Shown here one piece after another: positions 18,453 to 27,867 of a stretch of 64,000 bases of DNA (positions are counted from its first letter, which is position 1; every line of letters begins with the position of its first letter). This stretch comes from Micromonospora echinospora (GTDB lineage: Bacteria; Actinomycetota; Actinomycetes; Mycobacteriales; Micromonosporaceae). A program made the position numbers and the translations under genes. The stretch spans positions 682,001 through 746,000 of the forward strand of contig NZ_JACHJC010000001.1 of NCBI RefSeq assembly GCF_014203425.1, given 5' to 3'. The notes under the pieces are model-generated. The model was not told the DNA's origin. It made no database searches and was given only the letters and a program-made list of their open reading frames with translations.

Positions 18453-19445
18453 TCAGGCTGCGCGGTAGGCGTTCCACGCGGTGAGCATGCGGCTCGCCTG
18501 TCCGGCGGTGAACTGGTACATGCAGGAGTCGTACGTGTAGTCCATGAAGTTGGTGATCGGGTCCTTGCCGGTGGCCGAGCAGGTGTCACGGCCGGTAGGG
18601 CACTGGTACGCCGGGGACGCCTCGGCCGGGGTGTCGGAGACGCTGTCGCCGGAGCCGGAGCAGCCGCCCTGGAAGGTGTGGTAGAGGTTCAGCCAGTGGC
18701 CGACCTCGTGCGTGCCGGTGTCGCCCTGGTTGTAGTTGGTCGACGTGCCGCCGGGCAGCGACTCGCTGAGCACTACCACGCCGTCCATCTTGTCCAGCGT
18801 CCGCTTCGGGAACGTGGCCCAGCCCAGCAGGCTGTCGCTCAGCTCGCCGAGGTAGATGTTCAGCGTGTTCTTGCCGCCCTGACGCAGCGAGGTCTTCATC
18901 GAGCGCTCGGCGGAGGAGCCCTGCACGATCGGGTACCACGACGGGTTCGTCACCCGGTTGATCTTCGTGAGCTGGAACCCGAAGGCGGTGGCCGCGCCGC
19001 CGGTCGAGCCCGCGTACGACTGGTTCAGCACGGTGATCTGCTGGTTGATCATCGAGTCCGGGATGTTGCCGCCGGCCCGGGTGCTGTTCTCCTGGATGAC
19101 GTGCACGACGACCGGGATCGTCACGGTGGCCAGCGGGGTGACGGCGCCGGCCCGGAAGTTGGTCCGCTCGCGCTGCGCCGCGGCGAGGTCGGCTTCCCGG
19201 TCCTGGACCTGCTTGGCGGTCAGGTGGTTGGGGTCGAGCTTGGCGTTGCCGCCCTTCGCGACGCGGGCGTTCGAGTGCTCGTCGGCGTGGGCGTCAGCAG
19301 GCTCGGCGCAGACGCCGGCCGGGGCGGCCGAGAAGGCCGAAGCAGCGGGGACGACGCCGACGGCGGCGGTGCTGAGCAGCAGCGCGAGGGTCGACGTCGC
19401 GACACCGGCGGTACGCCGGGTCAGCAGGTTGGGACGGAGTCCCAT
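18453..19445 (-). CDS. Secreted zinc metalloprotease, M43 (pappalysin/cytophagalysin) type
   Basis: A 330-residue secreted protease. A signal peptide (residues 1-38, hydrophobic core STLALLLSTAAVGVV) and a propeptide-like segment precede the catalytic domain, with the zinc site HEVGHWLNLYH followed by TFQGGC, and the Met-turn segment NFMDYTYDSCM. The M43 layout, including conserved cysteines in GGCSGSGD and YQCPTGRDTC, is clear. The eighth position of the zinc motif is Asn rather than the usual metzincin Gly. The ATG 19445 follows GAGGTG. Probable role is extracellular protein digestion; the substrate is unknown. Confidence 0.9.
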   Translation of the reverse strand: MGLRPNLLTRRTAGVATSTLALLLSTAAVGVVPAASAFSAAPAGVCAEPADAHADEHSNARVAKGGNAKLDPNHLTAKQVQDREADLAAAQRERTNFRAGAVTPLATVTIPVVVHVIQENSTRAGGNIPDSMINQQITVLNQSYAGSTGGAATAFGFQLTKINRVTNPSWYPIVQGSSAERSMKTSLRQGGKNTLNIYLGELSDSLLGWATFPKRTLDKMDGVVVLSESLPGGTSTNYNQGDTGTHEVGHWLNLYHTFQGGCSGSGDSVSDTPAEASPAYQCPTGRDTCSATGKDPITNFMDYTYDSCMYQFTAGQASRMLTAWNAYRAA

Positions 19446-19590
19446 GGGCCCACCTCTTTCTGACGGCGTGCCAGGGGGTGTGTCACGCCGGTGCGGAAAC
19501 GTGGGCCAGACGTTACATCTCATCGACGCATTTGAGAACGCCCATATGTTGCCGACGTGCAACTTCGCGCCCGGCGACCCCGGTGTGTGC

Positions 19591-19661
19591 TTGATCCACT
19601 CCAGTTCGGGGAGATGGCGGGGTCAACCGCCCGCCGACGCCGCCACCTCGCCGAGGTGGCG
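19591..19661. repeat. Palindromic repeat, single copy of the 62-kb array family
   Basis: Contains TTGATCCAC then, 37 nt later, the palindrome CCACCTCG-C-CGAGGTGG (19643-19659). The 21 nt at 19641-19661 are identical to a segment of the array near 62.5 kb. It lies in the gap between the protease gene and tRNA-Gly. Confidence 0.6.
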
Positions 19662-19713
19662 CGCGCACCTGACTGCACGGGGGTGGTGACCTTCAGGTAG
19701 AGTGGTGCCGCCT

Positions 19714-19784
19714 GCGGGTGTAGTTCAATGGCAGAACATCAGCTTCCCAAGCTGACAGTGCGGGTTCGATTCCCGTCACCCGCT
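19714..19784 (+). tRNA. tRNA-Gly (anticodon CCC)
   Basis: A 71-nt cloverleaf: acceptor arms GCGGGTG (19714-19720) and CACCCGC (19777-19783), anticodon loop TTCCCAA giving CCC, and T-loop GGTTCGATTCC. The gene ends T-CC-G, so CCA is not fully encoded. Its 3' half, from 19744, is part of the attL repeat, meaning the integrated element rebuilds the tRNA end. TAGAGT (19698-19703) is a likely -10 box. Confidence 0.96.
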
Positions 19785-19786
19785 CC
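19744..19786 (+). other. attL, 43-bp direct repeat
   Basis: Identical to 31129-31171. It begins in the anticodon loop (TTCCCAAG) and runs through the acceptor stem to TCC. The first mismatches are C/A at the left side and G/A at the right side. Confidence 0.93.
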
Positions 19787-19790
19787 GGGT

Positions 19791-19829
19791 TGAGGCCCAG
19801 GTCAGGACACGTTTCCGACCTGGGCCTCA
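19791..19829. terminator. Terminator hairpin between tRNA-Gly and integrase
   Basis: TGAGGCCCAGGTC (19791-19803) pairs perfectly with 19817-19829 around a 13-nt loop. It separates rightward tRNA transcription from the leftward element operon. A diverged copy with compensating stem changes is at 31176-31215. Confidence 0.85.
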
Positions 19830-19839
19830 TTCATGCCGG

Positions 19840-20985
19840 TCACTTCTTGGTCTTGCCGTGCCCCTTGCGTGCCCGATCGCGGCTCTTCTTGATCTGGTCG
19901 CTGAGGCCGCCGGCGATGTGCTGGTCACGCTCCTGGGCGGTGTGCTGGTAGATCAGCGCGGCGCGGGTCGAGGCGTGGCCCATGCGGGCCATCAGGTCGG
20001 CGAGGCTGGCCCCGGTTCGTGAGGCGAGCGTGTTGCCGGTGTGCCGCAGGTCGTGGAAGTGGAAGCCCGGCAGGCCAACCGCCGCCACGGATGCCCGCCA
20101 GTTGCAGGTCCGTTGGAAGTTGGAGCGGCGCAGGACCGCGCCGGTAGCGCCGGTGAAGACGAGCGCGTCCTGGTCCTCGTCGACGAAGTCGTCCAGGTGT
20201 GCGCGGACCTCGCGGCGGATCGCCGCCGGGATGGTGACGGTGCGCAGGCCGGCATCGGTTTTGGGCGGGCCGAAAGTCAGGGTGCCGTCCTGGCGCTCGA
20301 CCAGAGTCGCGCGGACCGTCAGGGTCCGACAGCGCGGGTCGAAGTCGCGGCGGCGAAGGGCGGCCAGCTCTCCGTAGCGGAGGCTGGCGAAGGCGGCCAG
20401 CAGGATGAGGACGCGGAGGCGTCGAGGCACGAGGTCGGCGAGCTGGAAGACCTGGGCGACGGTGGCGGTCGGTCGTTCGGCCGGCCGTTCGATGCCCGCG
20501 CCTTGGATGCGGCAGGGGTTGCGTTGGATCAGTTCGTCGTCAACGGCGGTGTTCAGCACGGCGCGGAGAAGGCGATACGCCTTGGCCGTCATGGTGGGGC
20601 TGACTCCCTCGGTTACGAGGTCAGCACGCCAGGCCCGGATGGCACCGGGGGTGAGGTCGGTGAGGAAGTAGTCGCCGAGTCTCGGCGCGATGTACTTGCG
20701 GTGGAGCCAGCGATAAAGATCGAGGGTGCGAGGTCGCAGACCCGGCCGGTGGTCGATCCACTCGGTCAGGTAGTCGCTGAGGGAGATCCGGCCGAGGTCC
20801 GGGTTGCGCCAGGTGCCCCGGATCATGTCCGCCTCGATCGCGGTGAGCCATCGGTTGGCGTCTGTCTCGGTAGCGAAGGTGCGGGGCGCAGGTCGGTCGA
20901 TGCCGTTGGGATCGGGGTAGCGAGCTTGGAAGCGGCCGGACGGCAGTTTACGGACGCGGCCGAAGCGGCGCTTCTTAGGCGGCAT
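19840..20985 (-). CDS. int: AICE site-specific tyrosine integrase
   Basis: A 381-residue tyrosine recombinase that inserts and excises the element at tRNA-Gly. It has a basic N-terminal arm-binding segment (MPPKKRRFGRVRK), a SAM-like core-binding domain (about 65-170) and the catalytic domain with the first Arg in SLRYGELAALRRRD, HDLRHTG with the second Arg, GHAS and the nucleophile Tyr in ALIYQHTAQERD. It ends in a Lys/Arg-rich tail (KGHGKTKK). The ATG at 20985 is chosen because AAGGGAG lies just upstream; it overlaps the excisionase gene by 11 nt. A longer in-frame start upstream reads against the xis frame and is rejected. Confidence 0.95.
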   Translation of the reverse strand: MPPKKRRFGRVRKLPSGRFQARYPDPNGIDRPAPRTFATETDANRWLTAIEADMIRGTWRNPDLGRISLSDYLTEWIDHRPGLRPRTLDLYRWLHRKYIAPRLGDYFLTDLTPGAIRAWRADLVTEGVSPTMTAKAYRLLRAVLNTAVDDELIQRNPCRIQGAGIERPAERPTATVAQVFQLADLVPRRLRVLILLAAFASLRYGELAALRRRDFDPRCRTLTVRATLVERQDGTLTFGPPKTDAGLRTVTIPAAIRREVRAHLDDFVDEDQDALVFTGATGAVLRRSNFQRTCNWRASVAAVGLPGFHFHDLRHTGNTLASRTGASLADLMARMGHASTRAALIYQHTAQERDQHIAGGLSDQIKKSRDRARKGHGKTKK

Positions 20986-21187
20986 AACGGGTTTCTCCCT
21001 TCGTGTACGTGAGGACCGGTCGGATGGGTTCGACCTGCCCTTGTTGGATGTAGTCGGCCACGTCGTCAGGGTCGAACCGGACGTACTTGCCGACCTTGTA
21101 GAAGCGGATGCGGCGCTCGGCGACGATGCGGCGCACGAAACGCACTCCCGTGCCGAGGCGTTGCGCGGCTTGCTCGACGGTGAGCAT
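20975..21187 (-). CDS. xis: Excisionase (MerR-like helix-turn-helix)
   Basis: A 70-residue DNA-binding protein. The head LTVEQAAQRLGTGVRFVRRIV is a winged helix-turn-helix of the excisionase/BldC-like type, followed by the wing RFYKVGKYVRFDPDDVADYI. Such proteins bend attachment-site DNA and direct the integrase towards excision. It overlaps the integrase start by 11 nt, the normal xis-int coupling in AICEs. Confidence 0.92.
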   Translation of the reverse strand: MLTVEQAAQRLGTGVRFVRRIVAERRIRFYKVGKYVRFDPDDVADYIQQGQVEPIRPVLTYTKGETRYAA

Positions 21188-21232
21188 GTCGACGTCATGG
21201 GGTTCGTTCAGGGCGATCTCCTTCCAGACCGA

Positions 21233-23010
<1,778 letters not shown>

Positions 23011-23011
<1 letters not shown>

Positions 23012-23280
23012 CAGGCGGCCTCACCAGTGAGGTGCCGAGTGGTGATGGTGTGTTGGGTGACGATGATCCGGCAGGCCCCGCACTGGCGGTCGGCCGGTTC
23101 GTGCCGGTAGCAGGGGATGACGGCGGTCGTGTCGCCGCAGCGGATGGTGACCGGGGTCCGGCAAGGACCGCCGGGGATGACGTCGATGACGGTCCTGCGG
23201 GTGTCGTAAGGGTGCGGCTCGTCCGGCCAGGCCGGGCAGGTGTGAGTGAAGTGCTGGATGTCGACGACGTGGATGGTCAT
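23011..23280 (-). CDS. Small AICE protein of unknown function
   Basis: An 89-residue protein with Cys and His residues (HTCPAWPDEP, GGPCRT, VIPCYRHEP, QCGACR) that could bind a metal. It lies directly before repSA with a one-base stop/start overlap, and its own start overlaps the stop of the SpdB-like gene by 4 nt. The tight coupling argues that it is real and used with the replication or spread functions. No family could be named. Confidence 0.7.
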
Positions 23281-24092
23281 CGGGCACCACCGGCGACGGG
23301 GGTGCCGTTGACGGCCGTGGTGTGGCCGTTGATGGAGTGCAGCAGTTCCCGGGCGATGGCCGGGGTGACGGAGAGCAGGGCGGCGAGTTCGTCGGCGGTG
23401 ATGGGTCGGCCGTGGGTCTGCTCGTGCTGGCGGGTGGCGAAGCGGGCGGTGGGCACCAGGTGCGCGGGGACCTCCGGCCGGGCGGCCGGGATCGGGGTGA
23501 GCGCGGGTGTGGCGATGGCGACCGGCGCGGCGGCCGGCGGGGTGTCGACGACGGCCGGCGTCTCGACGGGTTCAGGGGTGGGTTCGGTGGTCTGCTCGGC
23601 CTTGTCCGCCAAGTCGCGGGCGGCGGTGAGCAGGGCGGCGGCTTCGGCTTGGATGGCCGCGAAGTCGGGTCGGATGCGTCCGGCGACGAGTTCCACGCCT
23701 ATGACGAGGACGACGACCAGGGCGAAGACCAGGCGCAGGCCGAGGCTGCCGGGGGAGGCGAAGTTGATGGTTGCCGACAGCAGCGCGGCGCAGGCGAACA
23801 CCACCAGGGCTCCACGCTTGGCGTCCTTGGCGATGCCGGAGGTGCGGACGACGGTGAGCATCGACACCATGGCGGCGTCGAAGATCAGCGGCACCAGGTA
23901 GGCGAAGTAGCCGGCCTTTTGGGTCCACAGGTAGTGGCCCTGGTGTAGGTAGCTGGTGGCGAGTGCGCCGAGCAGAACGAAGCGGTTGTACCGCTTGACG
24001 GAGGCGATTGCCTTGAGCATGGCGGGTACGGCGTTGCGGGCGTACTCGGCGGCGAACTGTTCGGTGACGGCGGCGGGGTCAGTGCTCGACAT
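23277..24092 (-). CDS. SpdB-like spread membrane protein (DUF2637 type)
   Basis: A 271-residue membrane protein. Four hydrophobic segments (FVLLGALATSYLH, GYFAYLVPLIFDAAMVSML, GALVVFACAALLSATINFA, LRLVFALVVVLVIGVELVA) fill residues 38-150, followed by an Ala/Pro/Thr-rich linker and a C-terminal helix-turn-helix-like region (ITADELAALLSVTPAIARELL). This layout is that of DUF2637/SpdB2 proteins of actinomycete plasmids, which help spread the element within the recipient mycelium. It is coupled to both neighbours. Confidence 0.82.
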   Translation of the reverse strand: MSSTDPAAVTEQFAAEYARNAVPAMLKAIASVKRYNRFVLLGALATSYLHQGHYLWTQKAGYFAYLVPLIFDAAMVSMLTVVRTSGIAKDAKRGALVVFACAALLSATINFASPGSLGLRLVFALVVVLVIGVELVAGRIRPDFAAIQAEAAALLTAARDLADKAEQTTEPTPEPVETPAVVDTPPAAAPVAIATPALTPIPAARPEVPAHLVPTARFATRQHEQTHGRPITADELAALLSVTPAIARELLHSINGHTTAVNGTPVAGGAR

Positions 24093-24375
24093 GGGGAGTC
24101 ACCTCCGGTGCCGGGACGGTGTCGAGGGGGATGAGGTCGACTACGCCGGAGCAGTGGGCGCACATGATCGGGGCTAGGCCCTTGGCGGCGAGCTGGTCGC
24201 GGAAGCAGGGCAGGCAGGTGAAGTCGGCCGGGAACAGCCCGTCGCCCTCGCAGAGGGTGCAGGCACCGATGCAGACGGGGCAGGGCTTGTAGACCGGGCC
24301 GACGATGTCGTGGATGCCGGCAGGGCTACTGCCCTCGATGCACCAAAGGCACGGGTCCGACAGGTGGAAGCTCAC
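24079..24375 (-). CDS. Cysteine-rich zinc-ribbon protein of the AICE
   Basis: A 98-residue protein with four CxxC-type pairs (CLWC, CPVC, CTLC with CLPC, CAHC), as in zinc-ribbon proteins. It has no membrane segment. Start and stop overlap the neighbouring transfer-region genes (4 nt and 14 nt). The role is unknown; DNA or protein contact in the transfer complex is a guess from context. Confidence 0.7.
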   Translation of the reverse strand: MSFHLSDPCLWCIEGSSPAGIHDIVGPVYKPCPVCIGACTLCEGDGLFPADFTCLPCFRDQLAAKGLAPIMCAHCSGVVDLIPLDTVPAPEVTPHVEH

Positions 24376-24722
24376 GACGGGTTCCCTTCGTGGCAGTCGA
24401 AGCAGCAGCCGTAGCGGCGGGGGATGTAATAGGGCTGCACTTGGCCGCAGACGCGGCAGGTGCGGCGGGCGCGCAGTGCCTTGGCAATGGCGGCCCGCTG
24501 GGCCTCGGTGGCGGTGCGCTTGGGCGCAGCCAGGTCGAGGCGGTAGAGGTAGGCGACGCGCTTGCCGCGACGCCAGAGGATCTGGGCAACCGGGTAGTTG
24601 CCTCCGGGACGGAGGCCGGCGGCGCGCAGTTGCCGGCGGGTCGCCAGCCCTTGCGGGGCGAGGCGATAGCGGTAGGTGGGGAACTCTTCGTCAGTTCCCG
24701 CGAAGTGGTAGGTGGTGGTCAC
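24372..24722 (-). CDS. RRQL-motif zinc-binding protein of the AICE
   Basis: A 116-residue protein with the segment LATRRQLRAAGLRPGG, typical of the RRQRL-motif zinc-binding family of actinomycete mobile elements, and a C-terminal zinc ribbon (CRVCGQ ... CCFDCHEG). The basic middle region suggests nucleic-acid binding. It overlaps both neighbours by 4 nt. The molecular role is not known. Confidence 0.78.
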   Translation of the reverse strand: MTTTYHFAGTDEEFPTYRYRLAPQGLATRRQLRAAGLRPGGNYPVAQILWRRGKRVAYLYRLDLAAPKRTATEAQRAAIAKALRARRTCRVCGQVQPYYIPRRYGCCFDCHEGNPS

Positions 24723-25018
24723 GGCTTCTCACCGCCCCAGCGCTGCTGGGCGGCTTGCTTGGAGATGCCAAGCCGGGTGCCGATCTCGGACCAGGAGTAG
24801 CCGAAGGCCCGCAGGCCGACGACGGCCTCACCGATGGCCTCGTCGAGGTTGGCCGACAGGGCGACCAGGTCGCGGAGGGCTTCGACGTCACCGGCGGCGA
24901 CGCGGCGGCCGTGGGCGCGGATGATGCGCCGGGCGAACGCGGCGAAGGCGTCGTTCTCGACGACCTCGCGGCGCTTCTGACGGGGGATGCGCGTCAAGGA
25001 CGCCTTGACGGTGAACAT
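24719..25018 (-). CDS. Helix-turn-helix protein of the AICE
   Basis: A 99-residue protein; the ATG at 25018 is taken because it shares a base with the upstream stop. The C-terminal helix-turn-helix YSWSEIGTRLGISKQAAQQRW resembles sigma region-4 and related domains; the N-terminal two thirds is helical and basic. Similar proteins sit in the transfer operons of many AICEs. It may regulate the operon or act as a DNA-recognition partner of the translocase. Confidence 0.75.
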   Translation of the reverse strand: MFTVKASLTRIPRQKRREVVENDAFAAFARRIIRAHGRRVAAGDVEALRDLVALSANLDEAIGEAVVGLRAFGYSWSEIGTRLGISKQAAQQRWGGEKP

Positions 25019-25458
25019 CAGTCCTCGCCTCCGTCGGTGTGGAGGCGGTCCCACTCGTCGGCAGCGGCCTCAAGGGCGGTGATGACCTGCTCGGCGGTGC
25101 GGCCGGGAATGTCGTTCCAGGAGTAGGGAAGGCAGCCGGAGTCGTCGTCGAGAACGAACCCGAGTTCGTCGGTCCAGTAGGCCGGCGTGTCGGTGTCGAG
25201 GTAGTCGGTGAACACGCGGACGGCGAAGAGGTAGTCGACCAGGGCGTCGGTGTCGAGCTGGGCGAATTGCTCGATGCGGTGGCCGGTGCAGGCGATGCCG
25301 ATGGCCCCGACGGCGCAGGCCGGCGGGGTGGGGGTGTCGGTGGTGGCGTAGTAGCTGCCCTGGTGCCAGCCGTGCCGGCGCAGGTAGAGGGCAGCCATCC
25401 GCAGCAGGTCAGCAGTGGTGACTGGTGCGGCGGTGGGTGGGTTGTGGGTAGCCTTCAT
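25018..25458 (-). CDS. DUF6197-like protein
   Basis: A 146-residue soluble protein with the pattern LLRMAALYLRRHGWHQGSYY, CAVGAIGIACTG and WNDIPGRTAEQVITALE, as in DUF6197 proteins found widely on actinomycete mobile elements and of unknown function. ATG 25458 is favoured over GTG 25467 because AAAGGA stands 10 nt before it and only 2 nt before the GTG. It is separated from the next upstream gene by an 86-nt gap with a hairpin. Confidence 0.72.
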   Translation of the reverse strand: MKATHNPPTAAPVTTADLLRMAALYLRRHGWHQGSYYATTDTPTPPACAVGAIGIACTGHRIEQFAQLDTDALVDYLFAVRVFTDYLDTDTPAYWTDELGFVLDDDSGCLPYSWNDIPGRTAEQVITALEAAADEWDRLHTDGGED

Positions 25459-25498
25459 GGCAGCCACGTCCTTTCAGATGGGCTTGGTGGGTGGTCGG

Positions 25499-25535
25499 CA
25501 GGACCAGAGCTGCTGCCAGGCGGGACCTGGTCCTG
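25499..25535 (-). promoter_or_regulatory. Hairpin in the transfer operon
   Basis: CAGGACCAG (25499-25507) and CTGGTCCTG (25527-25535) form perfect 9-bp arms in one of the few gaps of the operon. It may attenuate, process or protect the mRNA between the translocase part and the downstream small genes. Confidence 0.5.
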
Positions 25536-25544
25536 TCGGCCGAT

Positions 25545-25754
25545 TCAGGTGGTGCGCAGCCGCAGGTAGCGGCGTTGGCGGGTGTCGTCGCCGCCCATCG
25601 AGCGCGGGGCGGACAGGTAGACGAGTCGGCCGCTGGCCGAGGCGACCTGGACCATGGCGGCGATGTCCTCGGGACGCCCGACGATCCACAACTCGGTGAA
25701 CTGGGCAGCCCGCTGGTTGTTGGCACGCGCGTAGGTACGCTCGCGGGTGGTCAT
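25545..25754 (-). CDS. Small protein coupled to TraB-like ATPase
   Basis: A 69-residue basic protein (MTTRERTYARANNQR ... RYLRLRTT). Its ATG overlaps the TGA of the ATPase gene by 4 nt, so it is translated with it. The segment ELWIVGRPEDIAAMVQVA resembles a small alpha/beta fold. No family is recognised; a role as translocase accessory is inferred only from coupling. Confidence 0.65.
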   Translation of the reverse strand: MTTRERTYARANNQRAAQFTELWIVGRPEDIAAMVQVASASGRLVYLSAPRSMGGDDTRQRRYLRLRTT

Positions 25755-26620
25755 GCCGCCATCTCCCATCCGGTCGGGTCGACGGCCGGGGTGCTGGTGC
25801 CGGCGGGGCGGCGGGTCCAGGCGGCGTAGTCGGCGATGTTGTAGATGTCGGTGTCGGTGAGGTAGGCCGCCTTGATGCGCCGGGGAACGCCGCCTTCGGC
25901 CAGGAGGTAGGCAGCGCCCTGGTTGGTGGGGGCGATGTCGGAGGCGGTGTAGCCCTGCTCGGCCCAGCCCTGGCCGAGGATGATGTTCGAGCTGTTCAGC
26001 GAGGTGCACCGGAACGCGGCCCGGTAGCCGAACAGGTCCCGCAGGCTGGCAGGGATGATGTCCCACGACGGCCGCTGCGTTGCGGCGACCACCGGCATGC
26101 CGCAGGCGCGGCCGAGGGAGACGAGGCCGCGCAGGAGGGTGGAGAACTCTTCCTGCTGGGCCTTGGTCCCCAGCACCGTAGAGAACATGGCGAGTTCGTC
26201 GATGACGGTGAGGATGACCGACATGCCGTCACCGGGGGCGAGCTTGCGGCGCCGGTTGGCGAGCAGCCAGGTGTAGCGGTTGGTCGCCACGACCAGGAGG
26301 CGGCGCAGCACGTCGATGCCCTGGTCGATGTCGGGGCCGATGAACGCATCGGCCAGGTCGCGCCAGGGGCCGAGTTCGACGAGCTTGGCGTCGAAGAGCA
26401 CGAGGCGGGTGTTGTCGCACAGGACGCCGTGGCCGCAGATGTTGTTGACCAGGCCGGACTTCCCGCCTCCGGGCTCACCGGCGGCGAGCAGGTTGTGATA
26501 GACGACGTCGAGGTAGACGGGCTGGCCGAACTCGTCGATCCCGATGAACACCGGGTCGAACATCGACAGGCCAGCACCCACCGGCACCGCGTCGGCGGTG
26601 GTGGGAATCGTGGTGGTCAT
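25751..26620 (-). CDS. FtsK/TraB-like DNA translocase ATPase subunit
   Basis: A 289-residue FtsK/SpoIIIE-type motor domain. Walker A is GEPGGGKSG near residue 51, Walker B is VILTVIDEL near 140 and the sensor-like segment VVAATQRPS lies near 180. It has no membrane helix and no C-terminal gamma/winged-helix domain. In AICEs a TraB-type motor moves double-stranded DNA into the recipient. Classical TraB proteins are single chains of about 700 residues with membrane helices, but here the membrane part seems to be the separate gene at 26888. Confidence 0.88.
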   Translation of the reverse strand: MTTTIPTTADAVPVGAGLSMFDPVFIGIDEFGQPVYLDVVYHNLLAAGEPGGGKSGLVNNICGHGVLCDNTRLVLFDAKLVELGPWRDLADAFIGPDIDQGIDVLRRLLVVATNRYTWLLANRRRKLAPGDGMSVILTVIDELAMFSTVLGTKAQQEEFSTLLRGLVSLGRACGMPVVAATQRPSWDIIPASLRDLFGYRAAFRCTSLNSSNIILGQGWAEQGYTASDIAPTNQGAAYLLAEGGVPRRIKAAYLTDTDIYNIADYAAWTRRPAGTSTPAVDPTGWEMAA

Positions 26621-26638
26621 GGGATGCGCTCCTTAGGT

Positions 26639-26674
26639 GGGCGCGGAACCCCAACAGGTGGAGACTCCGCGCCC
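26639..26674 (-). promoter_or_regulatory. Hairpin upstream of the translocase ATPase gene
   Basis: GGGCGCGGA (26639-26647) pairs perfectly with TCCGCGCCC (26666-26674) in the 64-nt gap before the ATPase start. It may attenuate or stabilise the operon mRNA. Confidence 0.5.
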
Positions 26675-26684
26675 GTCGAGACAG

Positions 26685-26873
26685 TCAGTCGGAAGGGGTG
26701 CAGGTGTGCTCGCGCTGCGAGCCGTGGCAGCCGCAGGCGAGGTAGCCGCCGGTGTCGAGCAACGGAAGCTCGGGGCCGGTGTCGCAGTGGCCGTTGACGA
26801 GGCCGGACGAGTTGTGCTCGCGCACGTCCACGCCGCACTCGCGGGGGCAGGAGATGTAGTCGGATCGGTTCAT
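26685..26873 (-). CDS. Small cysteine-rich AICE protein
   Basis: A 62-residue protein with seven cysteines (CPRECGVDV, CDTG, CGCHG, CTPSD). The ATG follows GGGAG at a good distance, and the gene fits the gap between the two translocase genes on the same strand. It resembles small zinc-ribbon proteins of transfer operons; function unknown. Confidence 0.65.
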   Translation of the reverse strand: MNRSDYISCPRECGVDVREHNSSGLVNGHCDTGPELPLLDTGGYLACGCHGSQREHTCTPSD

Positions 26874-26887
26874 CGGGGTTGCTCCCG

Positions 26888-27823
26888 TCAGATCCAGTCG
26901 GAGGTGTCGTCGTCCGGCAGGGACGACGCGGAGGAGGCCGCGGGCTTGCTGCCGTTGGCGGTCGTGGCCGGCTTCTTCGCCGGCTTGCCCTGGGCCGGGA
27001 GGGTGATCGTCGGGGTGTCGACGTCCGGCAGGTCCAGGGCGGTGGGCACCGTCAGCGGAGACGCCGAAACCGGCGCGGTCCGGTCGATCACGTCGACCAG
27101 CGGGGAGTTCACCTGAGCGTTGAGCACCTCGCGGCGCTTGATGTCGAACCGCAGGTACGCGGCGTTGCTCTCCCCGGCGCGCTCGATGAGCACGGTCGAG
27201 GCGTGGCAGGTGACCGCGATCTTGTCGAGGCGGGATTCCAGGTCCTTGGCCGACAGGCCAGGACGCAGGTACACCCAGACCCGCTCACCGACCGGCGTGG
27301 GACGAGCCCACAGGATTAGCGGCAGCGAGCCGGACTGGTTGGCGATGATGAACTGCGCGAAGCACACGCGCAGCCGGTGGCGCACCACGAGGCACCATCC
27401 CCATGCCTTGACCTGGCGGCGAACCGGGCCGATGGCGGCTGGAACGCCGACGACCAGGGCGACCACGAGCAGGGTCACCACGGTCGGGGTGTGGTTAGCG
27501 AGCTGCACCCAGCCGGTCAGCAGTCCGGCACTCAGCAGGGTTTCCGGGGTCCACCACCACAGCAGCCGGATGACCGGCCAGATCCGCACGAGCAGCCACA
27601 TGAGGCCGCCGGTCGGAACGCCGATCAGGGCACCGACGAACAGGGCCACGATCGGGTGCCAGTAGGCGGCGGCTACCACGGCCGACAGGACGCCGACGAT
27701 AACGGCGGTGAGGATGAACGCCATGCGGGCGTTACGCGCGGAGGAACGGTGAACCTTGGCCTCGATGACCGTCACCGTTCCGGTTGACTTGCCGCCGAAG
27801 CGGCGGGGGCTAGACTTGGACAC
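26888..27823 (-). CDS. Membrane partner of the split TraB-like translocase
   Basis: A 311-residue protein. The GTG at 27823 follows GGGAGGA by 6 nt. After a basic head it has hydrophobic segments (FILTAVIVGVLSAVVAAA, ALFVGALIGVPTGGLMWLL, VVTLLVVALVVGVPAAI) within about residues 30-150, then a soluble domain (VGERVWVYLRPGLSAKDLE) and a disordered acidic tail ending DTSDWI. This corresponds to the N-terminal membrane and linker region of TraB/FtsK proteins of AICEs. It is the first gene of the leftward transfer operon. The pairing with the 25751 ATPase is inferred from order and complementary domain content. Confidence 0.75.
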   Translation of the reverse strand: MSKSSPRRFGGKSTGTVTVIEAKVHRSSARNARMAFILTAVIVGVLSAVVAAAYWHPIVALFVGALIGVPTGGLMWLLVRIWPVIRLLWWWTPETLLSAGLLTGWVQLANHTPTVVTLLVVALVVGVPAAIGPVRRQVKAWGWCLVVRHRLRVCFAQFIIANQSGSLPLILWARPTPVGERVWVYLRPGLSAKDLESRLDKIAVTCHASTVLIERAGESNAAYLRFDIKRREVLNAQVNSPLVDVIDRTAPVSASPLTVPTALDLPDVDTPTITLPAQGKPAKKPATTANGSKPAASSASSLPDDDTSDWI

Positions 27824-27867
27824 GACGAGTCCTCCCAATGCCAGTTGGGTTGGATGAGTAGGCGGCA

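Noticed and set aside
19840..21198. Longer 452-residue integrase start
   Set aside because: The extra N-terminal 71 residues are Ser/Thr-rich and are read out of frame across the excisionase gene; the ATG at 20985 has a good ribosome-binding site.
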